A DNA stretch of 64,000 nt from Amaurobius ferox (Eukaryota; Arthropoda; Arachnida; Araneae; Amaurobiidae), in assembly GCA_951213105.1 (NCBI GenBank), contig OX578137.1, positions 74,189,104 to 74,253,103 on the forward strand, read 5' to 3'. Of this stretch, positions 11,890 to 20,825 are shown in pieces. How positions within the stretch are numbered: the first letter of the stretch is position 1; every line of letters begins with the position of its first letter. Position numbers and translations under genes: made by a program. The notes beneath the pieces are model-generated. The model was not told the origin of the DNA. It was given only the letters and a program-made list of their open reading frames with translations, and made no database searches.

Positions 11890-12348
11890 AGGGTTACCAG
11901 AATTTCCCAGTTAGAAGAAGAGTTTCCAGATTTGGCGATTTATCACCAATTAGCCGATATTTGGCGATTTCCGGAATGTTCCAGAAGCATCTTGATAGTA
12001 CGATTATTCTTTGAGATATAGATATTTCCAGAAATTTCTATGGGAAGAGACTATGAAACGAACTCACCCCTCCGTTGCAGGGGAGTTGACTAATTGACAA
12101 TATAAGAGCTATAGCGGACTGTACCTTTTAGGAATAGTAGCGACTGTTTAGTGAAATTATTTTCGCCAGTATTCTGAGAATATTATCGCTTCTTTTGTGT
12201 AATTAGTGGAGCATTTAAGTGCTGTTTGATTGTATATTGTTCCTGTTTACTTTGTGCTTGCGAATAAACGTTAGTTATCCAGAAACTTGGACTCATTCTT
12301 GTAACCTGCGTATGCACCCACGATTCTAGAGAATACGTCTCGTAACAA
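11890..12348 (+). mobile_element. Probable solo LTR
   Basis: It contains TTTGGCGATT repeats (11930-11975), a weak TATA-like ACAATATAAGAGC at about 12098, and a block similar to those at 7285 and 11340 ('aatagtagcgactgttta', AATTAGTGGAGCATTTAAG). A polyadenylation-like GCGAATAAACG follows at about 12258, and the end is CGTCTCGTAACA at 12348. Promoter, poly(A) signal and a CA terminus in that order are what an LTR shows. The 5' boundary is uncertain and no target duplication was established. Confidence 0.45.
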
Positions 12349-12349
12349 T

Positions 12350-13030
12350 GCATACATATTTGTAACAAATGGCATTTTTGCCTCGCCAGATTTCATTATT
12401 TTCCCTATAGAACTAATCGAGTTTTATACTTCCGTATAAAAATTAAACTATAAAAATTGATATAATAATCTTTATTGGCTAGATATCTTAAACAAATTTG
12501 ATAGATCACGCAAATTTAATAAATTCCATCTACTTCATAACTTTACATGGGAAGATACTCAATTCCTCCACCACACACTTTAATATTCTACAGAACTGAA
12601 TAATAAAAGGGAAGTGCAGTAAAGTAAATTTGAAAAAGCATTATCAAGTTGCAAAAGATGGAATTAATAGTTTCGTCTCCGAAATACATAATGTAAAAAG
12701 AACCCGTCATAATAATAAATCCCATTAACGCATTAGCGTTATAATGACATGCACTTACCACGACGCGCATTTCTCTTTTGGGATGTGTTTCAATGTTAGG
12801 TATATGTCACTTTTTAATGCATTTAACTTTAATCTCTTGGTATTTTAAGTATTCGAAGTAGAAAGCACAAAAGGGCGGATTGGAATTTTTAATTTAAGTA
12901 TTTTCGGTGGAAAATTATTAGATTTATTGGAACGTCTGTCGAACGAAGCAATAAAAGGAATTAATCCAATTAATGCATAAAGTAACCACAATGTGATACT
13001 AATTTAGATATGTATAATTTGATTAATTTA
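12350..13030. other. AT-rich stretch, no gene seen
   Basis: The two minus-strand frames of about 60 codons here are short and AT-driven. No repeats shared with the rest of the window were recognised. Confidence 0.4.
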
Positions 13031-13031
13031 T

Positions 13032-13181
13032 TACTTTCCCTGCAATACATGGTAATGTATAGGGAAAGTATTGGAATCATGCCGAAAATCACAACTCGAG
13101 TTTTCGACGGATCTACACGTTTCGAGACCCCTAGAATACGAAAAAACCATTTTTAGCGTGACGTCTGTGCGTGTGTCTGTG

Positions 13182-13220
<39 letters not shown>

Positions 13221-13850
13221 GTGTCTGTCTGTGTGTCTGTCTGTCTGTCTGTGCAGATTTTGTATCCACTGTAACTAAAAAACTAATCGACCGAATTTCA
13301 CAAAATTTGGTAGGTAAGTCACTTGTGGCCGGGGCTAGTGCTGATTAGTTTTGGGTATGATTCGGAATAAAAGAACCCGCCTTTTTTTGCGAAATGGCCC
13401 GCAAAAGCTTGTATCCACTCTAGCTGAAAAACTAATGAACCGAATTTCACAAAATTCGGTAGATGAGTCACGTATAGGTCACTCTGGTGCTGATTACATT
13501 TTGGTACGATTCGGAAAAAAATAACCTGCCTTTTTTTGCAAAACGGCCCGCAAAAATCTTCAAAATCTAAACTAAAGAACTTGGTATACTTAGATATATC
13601 CATTAAATGCCCGTTTAATACGTAATGTTTAACGACGAAAAGAATAAGACTAACCCCATTACACTAGGACTAGCCGTTCTCGAGATATTTTAGTTTTTCG
13701 TACTTTCCCTACGCCACCTTTGAAAATAAGCCCGGTTACCGAATGAGAACGAAATTTGAATTAAAAGTGAATTACATTTAATTGAAATAAATAGAACGTG
13801 GATATAAGTTTGCAGGGAAAGTCATGTGCTGTCCACATCAGATTTTTTTC
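13032..13850 (+). mobile_element. Family 2 dispersed repeat, full-length-looking copy
   Basis: 5' end TACTTTCCCTGCAATACATG followed by its partial complement and GGGAAAGTATTGGAATC; then CTCGAGTTTTCGACGGATC, GACGTCTGTGCGTG, and a (TCTG)n tract (13175-13250). Next are two tandem copies of the block with ATCCACTCTAGCTGAAAA and AATTTCACAAAATT..GGTAG (about 13262-13385 and 13410-13530), TAGGACTAGCCGTTCTCGAG, and the 3' end GGGAAAGTCATGTG, CTGT, CCACATCAGATTTTTTT. Terminal motifs and part order match family 1, although the central sequence differs, so the two families share a mobilisation signal. Confidence 0.7.
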
Positions 13851-13868
13851 TTAATTGTTTTCATAGAT

Positions 13869-14300
13869 AGCTTAATTCTCGACAGGTTTAGTCAGTACCT
13901 CCGACCGACCGTGAATGGTTTACGCCAGCTGAATACCAAAGGGGTGTTATCCGCAATCAGGCGAGACTGCGAACAGGGAAGTTAAGTCAGCAGAACCATT
14001 CACTGGGCGATATCCTGAAGGTGATCCCGAAAAGACTCGACTTCAGTCGCCTACGGATCTAGGAGCTATGGTCATGCATGCCAATCCTTCTACGCAACCT
14101 GCAAAAAGCCTACTTCGTGGGAACACTCAGAAGATTCGTTTACCCCCCCCCCCCAGGAAAGAAGGACCAGAGCTATAAAGAACTAAAATCCGTACACCAC
14201 CCTCGAGGAATGGGCCCCCTGGGGGTGGAACGCTTAATTCTTGAGAGGTTCATTTCCACTGGCGGGGCGACCTGAGAGGTTTACGTTCGAGCTTAATTCT
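13869..14300. mobile_element. GC-rich insertion of about 410 bp flanked by AGCTTAATTCT
   Basis: The 11-bp word AGCTTAATTCT occurs at 13869-13879 and 14290-14300, bracketing a segment much richer in G and C than its surroundings. A third partial copy (GCTTAATTCTTGAGAGGTT) lies inside at 14230. The segment has a run of about twelve C at 14143-14154, ATGGGCCCCCTGGGGG, and no conserved open frame. The direct repeat is compatible with a target duplication of a retroposon, but no tRNA, 5S or 7SL head is recognisable. It sits directly behind the 3' end of the family 2 copy. Confidence 0.45.
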
Positions 14301-14727
14301 TGTGTCATCGTGTAACATAAATTAATTTCATTCTTTTCTTGCCTATTTCTAGACGTCATACAGATGACTCGTCCTATTCCCGGCGAGTAAAATTGCTGGC
14401 AATCACATGAACAGTCAAATTTGATACACTTTAAATCCAATGTATTACATTAATAATTCCTCTAACGAGATGAATAAAATAGGATCACATAACGAATTGA
14501 CAAAGGTAGTAGCTTCAATAATGTACTATTTGACATGTTTCATGAAAGTAATATTTTTTGTCAAACTAATCTTTGCTAAAACCATATAACAACTAACTTG
14601 CATGTCTGTTTTCAATAAAATGTAACGTATGTCTGGTATAGTTTTCGCTTAGAGTGCCACCAGGCATCTTTTCTTTGATAGTTCGGCCACACAGAATCCT
14701 TCCCTATTTAGTTTTTTCCCTTTTGGT

Positions 14728-14741
14728 ACATAACGACATTT
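14728..14741 (+). repeat. Left target-site duplication of the 5S SINE
   Basis: ACATAACGACATTT. The partner at 15128-15141 is ACATAACTACATTT, so 13 of 14 bases match. Confidence 0.75.
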
Positions 14742-15127
14742 TTGGCCAACGGCCGTACCGTGCTGAAAACACCGGTTCTCGTTAGATCACCGAAGTGAAG
14801 CAGCATCGGGCGCGGTTAGTACTTGGTGGGTGACCACCTCGGAACGCCGCGTGCTGTTGGCCATCTCGGGTGCGGTATCCCCGTGGTTTGCGCGCTAGAT
14901 TTGCACGCTGCCACAAATGCCGCCGTGTTCATGCGGAGTACGATCACGTTAAACATGTGGGTCCGTAAGTCCTTCCGAGAGGTTGGTGGTAGGGGAAGGA
15001 GGGTACGGTCCCTGTGGATGCCTCCCCCACTGGGTTCCGGTCTAAATTGGGTGGCACTTCCCGGCCGTCCATACAGTTACCTTACACCTTTCTGGTAAGT
15101 CGGACGGTCTGGGTCTCAACAACAACA
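14742..15127 (+). mobile_element. 5S rRNA-headed SINE with partial tRNA head and shared body
   Basis: In order: a diverged 5S rRNA (14745-14862); a stretch GGGTGCGGTATCCCCGTGG (about 14869-14887) that aligns with the A-box side of the tRNA head of the SINEs at 31492 and 28066; and the body those SINEs share (AACATGTGGGTCCGTAAGTC, GGTACGGTCCCTGTGGATGC). It ends with the 3' tail holding GGCCGTCC and GGACGGTC, then (CAA)n. The B-box half of the tRNA head is missing. A 14-bp duplication flanks the whole unit, so 5S, tRNA remnant and body were inserted as one RNA-derived copy. The open frame across it is not a gene. Confidence 0.8.
14745..14862 (+). pseudogene. 5S rRNA-derived sequence (SINE head)
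   Basis: It runs from GCCAACGGCC to GCTGTTGGCC and keeps the 5S landmarks: the terminal stem (GCCAAC with GTTGGC), CACCGGTTCTCGTTAGATC, the internal control region AAGCAGCATCGGGCGCGG, and TTAGTACTTGG followed by GGTGACCACCTCGGAAC. Compared with a typical arthropod 5S gene it lacks one A in the TTGGATGGGTGACC region and has several C-to-T or G-to-A changes. At 118 nt it is close to the usual 119-120. It heads a SINE and has no T-run terminator immediately after it, so I treat it as a retroposed promoter module and not a working 5S gene. Confidence 0.85.
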
Positions 15128-15141
15128 ACATAACTACATTT
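15128..15141 (+). repeat. Right target-site duplication of the 5S SINE
   Basis: ACATAACTACATTT directly after the (CAA)n tail, matching 14728-14741 with one mismatch. Confidence 0.75.
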
Positions 15142-17864
15142 ATCATCTGTTTATAACCTATTGTAATATACCCTCCTTCGCTTTTGATAGCGGTATGTCC
15201 CGACGTTTTTATATTTAGAATATGACGTTCACCACTTCTTTTTATTTTTTTATATTCACCAGACTTACTAGATAACCTAGGGGTCATCTGTTTATTGATG
15301 GATTACACATACCGTGTAAACTTGACAAAAATGTCGCCATAATAAACGGTCTTCAGTAGACCTAAGGCTCCTAAATATACAGGCTGACGCATCCAACATT
15401 TTAACTCTAAACGGTCTAGTCTGTTATCGTATGCCTGTACTATTTCAATGGCGCACGCATATTACATGGCTAGTATTTGATACGTAATTTAGCTGTAAAA
15501 TAGAGGCGGCTTTTGCTTTCAAAAAGGTATACCAACCGTTCAAGAATGTAGTAAAAAATGTTATGATCTTCTTGAGATCCAGAAAATAGAAAGAAAGTAA
15601 CCCTTTTTTCTCAATGTACATCCATTGTTTCAACTGGGAGTCAAAATGCCCGCTGTTGCTCCAGCCTGTATATTCAGGAGCTTTAAGAAGATCCAGAAAC
15701 GCTTTTTGAAGTTTGAATAACTCATATAAAATCAAAGCAATCTGCTTGAAGAAGAAAAAATGTAAATTATTCTATAAATATTAAATATATGATTCATTAG
15801 CTTTAAGAACAAAAGCAAACGTACTAACAATGACGTATTTTAAATTAAAATTAAATCTGTACTTAGACTTCATCTTGTAAAATATATTTTTTATAAGTAC
15901 CGCATAACTTTACCGTATTTTTGGTAGGAGACTCCACGTAAAATGCTATCATGAGAGTTGGAACTTTATATAATTTTGACAGACATTTTGAAAGATTAAT
16001 AAAACTTGTTTACACACATTTCGTATTTCCTAAATTCTCAACTTTCCGCTAACTTGTTTTTCAGATTGAAATAAAAGGAAAACTTACCATAGTGACAATA
16101 TTAAAATTGCTATTGGATTTTATGTCACTTTTTAAAATTTCAGTACTTTGTTACCTGTAGCAAAGAATATTTTTAAAGCAACTTTAAAAATAATCATTAC
16201 TAAAATGTTGTAAAGTATGTTCTGAAGATATAATTAATTGTTTTCATTTTTTAGATATACTATTCTATTTAATAATATTAATCGTAATTATTTGTAAATT
16301 AAGAAATTAATACTGTTACAGAAAAAATATTTAGCTACTGAGTTCTGGTGATTATATTTTACCAGTTTAAACATGATACACAAATAAACGAATTTTTTTC
16401 TTAGTTTAAATTTAGTCGCATAAATTGCTGTAAAATTAACTGTGATGTAAAAATTTCATTCATACAACAAATTGATAACAGCATCAGCGGATTTAAAAAT
16501 TAAAAACAACCAATTAAAATCAAAGTCAAGAAACAACCGACAGAAAGGCAAAATAACCACACCAATAAGCAGGGATCAAATTTACGGATAAGTAAACTAA
16601 GGAGCCGTCTAAGTCCTAAGAAAAACCTCCCAATCACCCTATAATTTTATTCAGTTTAGAATTATTACAAAATATTTCTCCGATAGCAATTGTATTATGC
16701 AAATAAAAAAAATTATATTTGAAGAAACAATACAATTCAAAAATACTGAAACAAAAAAAATTGAAAGTAAAATTATTTTTCTGCTATATTACATCATCTT
16801 AAAATATAGATTCCGTTTTCCTCTCAAAAGAGAACAGTTTTTGTGGCAATTAGTTTCCTCTCCAAAAAGCTTAGATGTAAACACACTTATGCATACATGT
16901 AAACACAGAGTACTACAAAGAAAGAAAACTTTCTATGAAAAGAGTAAATCACGTAGGATATTTTCGAGGGATGGGACAAATCGGGAGAAAGAACACTGAT
17001 TGTTTATAAGGCATTCTCTTTTAGCATTCCCTTTTTATGGAATTTTTCATTGTACTTCAAAGCACGTAAAGAATGCTGGACCGCTGAAAAGGATGCATTT
17101 AGGAATTTTCAAAAGTATTGGAAGGAACATGTTTTCCGTGTTTCATAAAAAAATAAGAGCTATTATCTAGCGTGTTCAGGCAATATTCAAGCACTCTGGT
17201 ACTCCTGTACATGTTTACGTGGATTGTAAGAGTATAACTTTGGGTCGTGAAATATACTTGAGATATTTTTATATACAGGATTCTCTCCCAAGGATCCCCT
17301 TAATATTGCCTATAGTGTTCTAGAGTTGCTGAAACAGGCCTTATGAATAGGAAAGCGGAAATGAGCTATCGATTGAGAAAGTTTGCAGCGCCTCTAGTGA
17401 CGAAATAAAGAAGTTAGAATTTGTATCTCGACAACGAAGCAAAATAAGCGAACATTTTCAATTACAAAGTTGTACAGTGTTCTCTATTTAGAACATGAAA
17501 ATGTGCGGTGTGCACATAAAATGTACACATAGTTAAAAGGACTCGTCCGGTTTGTCACAAGGGAGTTTTCAAATGAATCAACGGTTTACATAAAATTTTA
17601 ATTTATTTCTACAAAGTACCAGCAGTGGTCTATGATAGGAGAAAAAAGTTACAAAGTTAATTATTACGAAATTTCAATTAAGTACCGAAATTAAAATATA
17701 CGATATTGGCAATTTAATTATTGCTTGGTAGTTTTTCTCTTATCTAGCGTTTGGCCGCATTCTTCTCTCTAGCGTGTAACCCTGATCAGTCACCCCTCAT
17801 AACACGCGTACTTCCTCGACCTAACACTTGATATCACTGCTACATTCCTCCAACTATTACACTA
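15142..17864. other. AT-rich stretch, no gene seen
   Basis: The words CAGGCTGACGCATCC (15380) and CCAGCCTGTATATTCAGGAG (15660) suggest another diverged repeat in inverted arrangement: AAATATACAGGCTG near 15373 reads back as CAGCCTGTATATT near 15662. Frames at 15445-15735 and 16697-16999 are Lys/Ile/Phe-rich without recognisable domains. Confidence 0.35.
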
Positions 17865-17947
17865 CGAGCTACAAAACAGTCACCTTACACCTTTCTGGTA
17901 GGTCCGACGGTCTGGGCCTCAAGAACAACAACAACTGCGAGCTACAA
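17865..17947 (+). mobile_element. Mini-retroposon (SINE tail only) with 10-bp target duplication
   Basis: The inserted unit is 17875-17937, about 63 nt: AACAGTCACCTTACACCTTT, then CTGGTAGGTCCGACGGTCTGGG and a CAA-rich tail. The word CGAGCTACAA flanks it at 17865-17874 and 17938-17947. It corresponds to the last part of the SINE at 14742 without the GGCCGTCC arm, and nothing of the SINE body or head is present. The target duplication shows that it inserted in this short form and was not left behind by deletion of a longer copy. Confidence 0.7.
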
Positions 17948-17982
17948 GCTTTTAAAATATCACCCTATCCAAACCCCAAACC

Positions 17983-18027
17983 AGTCCATGGCCCCAATCC
18001 ATGGCCCCAATCCATGGCCCCAATACC
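17983..18027 (+). repeat. Tandem repeat of the 13-mer CCATGGCCCCAAT
   Basis: Three near-perfect copies (CCATGGCCCCAAT) followed by a partial CCCCAATACCAGG. Slippage-type minisatellite without a function I can name. Confidence 0.85.
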
Positions 18028-18029
18028 AG

Positions 18030-18770
18030 GTACCAACAAAGACGTTATTCTACTTCAAAATGATGCTCGCGAAAAGGAATAATAATGCAAATATTTCGTT
18101 TACTACTGAAGTACTAGCGTTTACTACCAAAGAAAGAGATCACTATGCATGTAAAAATAATAATCCGTGAAATAATTTCATTTTAATTTATTTAGAATAT
18201 TTCTTTTTGCAGTAAACAATAAATGCTGCATAAAAATTGGAAACAAATGATGCAGTACAATAATTATCGCCCTTCGTATTCCTTGTTTTCTATCATTTGT
18301 GTGCATAGTATCTGCAAGCTCACGTATTTCACACTGCGTAGATAATGCCCAACAACTGCAAATCTACAGAAAATTTTTCGCCTATCTTATTTCATTTTCG
18401 AGATAGGAATTATAACTTCTTCAATTCGCAGCTAGAAGCACTGCAAACTTTCTCAGTTCTAACACATAGTCACTTTCCCATTAGTAGGCCCTGCTAAGTA
18501 AGGTCGCGTAAGGACTTATGAGCTGCAAATTTCATCATACTATGGACAAAATATCGTTCCCTAAAAATTTTAGAATTTTGAGATTGTGGAGGGAAAACTG
18601 ATTTCAAGACTTGAACACATTTTGAAGATTTTTGGAAATAAACTTATTTGTATACAAATGTGTACGTTTATATAACATCAGAGATAGATACAACTTAAAA
18701 ATTAATGCAAGTATCGCCATGAAAACTGATATGTGAAATTATATTCCTATGTGTAAAAAACGCTATGTGC
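18030..18770. other. AT-rich stretch, no gene seen
   Basis: No repeats or RNA genes recognised. Short frames are AT-driven. Confidence 0.4.
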
Positions 18771-18862
18771 AAATACTCTAATGTCGAAAGCCCAGACCAT
18801 CCGACTCATCCTAAGACATAGAGCAACTTAATGGATGGCCGGGAAAAAAAATACTCTAATGT
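18771..18862 (-). mobile_element. Mini-retroposon with 14-bp target duplication
   Basis: AAATACTCTAATGT occurs at 18771-18784 and 18849-18862. Between them lie 64 nt that, read on the minus strand, start with GGCCATCC, contain TTGCTCTATGTCTTAGGATG and end with TCGGATGGTCTGGGCTTTC. The terminal arms GGCCATCC and GGATGGTC can pair. Relative to the CCGTCC/GGACGG copies both arms have changed together. Confidence 0.8.
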
Positions 18863-19935
18863 GTAAAAACTAATGTACAATTACTCTAATTTGTAACAGG
18901 TATAGATATAATTTTTATAATACCGCAATAAAAGAACCTGAAATTGTAATAATACCCGGTACAATGGCAGTCTATGCTAAGGCAAATAGGTTGAAATTGG
19001 TTTCGAATGAAAATATTATTGAGAAAGATGCATACTCCTAACATCCGCCTATAAGGGGTCTTTACAAAGATATAATCTTCTCTGCTTATTATGTGCTCTT
19101 CAATATGGAATATACTATACATACAATGGCGCAAGGAAATTAGCTATGCGCCATCATTTTTCGAAATTTTATAAGGACCAGCAAATGCAATTTTTCAAGT
19201 AATATAGCAGAGAAAATGTACCTTTGTTTAGGATGAAATTTCGGCACAAAAAGGTATTAGCCTGCAGAAACGCTGATGATCTTGCTAAAAGATCTCGGGT
19301 GAAATAAAGCTTTGAAACTAGATTTCTGAAATTATGTGGCAAGTTCGCGCAGACAAGAGTGCGCAGAACTAAGTTCTTCACCACATTTACAGAGTGGTTA
19401 AGATCTGTTTTGATCTCAAGAAGAAGACAAACATGCTAAGCCAATCCTGAACAATGAAAATCAATCAAGTGAGAGACCAACTTGATAAGATATTTCTAAT
19501 TTCTCATCTGAGAAGAAACTGCACAAGGAGTTGTGTTATTATCTGCGCATTAAGAACGTAGGAGAATATAGTAAATAAGAGTGTGCCGATGGAAAGGAAA
19601 ACAGATAGCAGTTGTTTCTTCTTTGTTCAAGAATATCCAGCGTACTAAAAGAGATACACAACGCCCCTACTGGAAAATATTTTGGAATTAAAAGGATGCT
19701 GAGTTCGTAAGATTAAGTTCGTAAAAACTTCTATAAGCACAATTTAAGATCTGCTATTGAGCGCCAGTGTAATAAATGCACAAAATGCAGTTAAAATGAA
19801 ATAATTTTGCGTTAAAGAAGTACAGCAATTCTTATACTACTCATTCTACATCTTTTAGTATTTACATTCTCCATAAGTGAACATTAGGTTTCGTTGTAGA
19901 AATAATCAATATTGGATGATCATTTAAACTCAAAT
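18863..19935. other. AT-rich stretch, no gene seen
   Basis: Two minus-strand frames of 71-82 codons are present but low complexity. Just after the mini-retroposon the target-like word ACTCTAAT recurs once more (18890), so the pre-insertion site was itself a short tandem repeat. Confidence 0.35.
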
Positions 19936-20265
19936 ATATTGTAATTGTGTTGTTTCAGTATACAGATGCACAGAATTTAAGCAAAAATAAAGCTGTTTTA
20001 GGACACATACAACACTAAATATGAATTAAAAAGAACTTTAAAAATCACGATTTTGAGACAAGATTGATGCCATATTTCATTTTGAAGTGAGTCATGTGAT
20101 CGTTTCATATCATGGCCACGTGATCGTTTCATATAAGAGGTATAATTATTATTTTAATTTTTATTTAAAAAACTACTGAATATATTTCGCTGAATTTTTT
20201 TTATATATTTTATGGGATAATTTGAATATTTCCTAAAACTTTCGAAGCAGTTTGTGAAAACACAC
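19936..20265 (+). mobile_element. Family 3 dispersed repeat, 5' part
   Basis: It matches the reverse complement of 41750-42060: TGTTTCAGTATACAGATGCA, CAGAATTTAAGCAAAAATAA, CACGATTTTGAGACAAGATT, and the paired words GTGATCGTTTCATATCATGG and CGTGATCGTTTCATATAAGA. It continues to ATATTTTATGGGATAATTTG and stops before the part holding the GACA tract and 3' hairpin. Non-coding. Confidence 0.65.
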
Positions 20266-20687
20266 GGTAATACGTTGGAGACCTACTAGTACGTTCATCG
20301 TTTCACTTGTGATAGGATCAGCATCGCTCCCAACCAAATAAAGACATAACGCAACACCAAAATTAATGAAGGATAGTTCCAGGAAGATGGCAAAGTATGA
20401 CCCTCCAACCCTCTACGACGGCAGATATTTTCGCCAAAACTGCAGCCAACTGGGACAGACCTTATGACATAATGAAAAAGATTATCAGTGTAATTTATAG
20501 TATATGTAGATATAGTCCACATCTAAAACAAAAATCATCCATATCAAGAGAATAGCTCCATATTATGCTCCAAAATGAGGTTATACTGCCCGAGATGCGC
20601 AGTTTTAAAGAGCGGGTAATACTATAAATGTCTGAATAGTATTTCACTGCATTTTGTATCCCGTTGAAAAGACAGTTTTACAAGCAA

Positions 20688-20825
20688 CCACTGTTATTAA
20701 TTTAAGCATAATTATGTTAAGCATAATAGCACTGTCATTAATTTAAGCATAATTATTTTAAGCATAATAGCACTGTTATTAATTTAAGCATAATTATTTT
20801 AAGCATAATAGCACTGTTATTAATT
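20688..20825 (+). repeat. Tandem repeat, 41-bp unit, about three copies
   Basis: AGCATAATAGCACTGT recurs at a 41-bp period (GCACTGT at 20729, 20770 and 20811), with TTAATTTAAGCATAATTAT between. Copies differ by only a few bases, so this is a recent local amplification. Confidence 0.9.

Noticed and set aside
14745..14862. Functional 5S rRNA gene
   Set aside because: It has a deletion and several substitutions in conserved positions, no terminator T run after it, and is fused to a SINE body within one target duplication.
14823..15098. 91-codon frame over the 5S SINE
   Set aside because: It is a by-product of the GC-richer SINE; equivalent frames appear in other SINE copies (28093-28335, 31507-31731).
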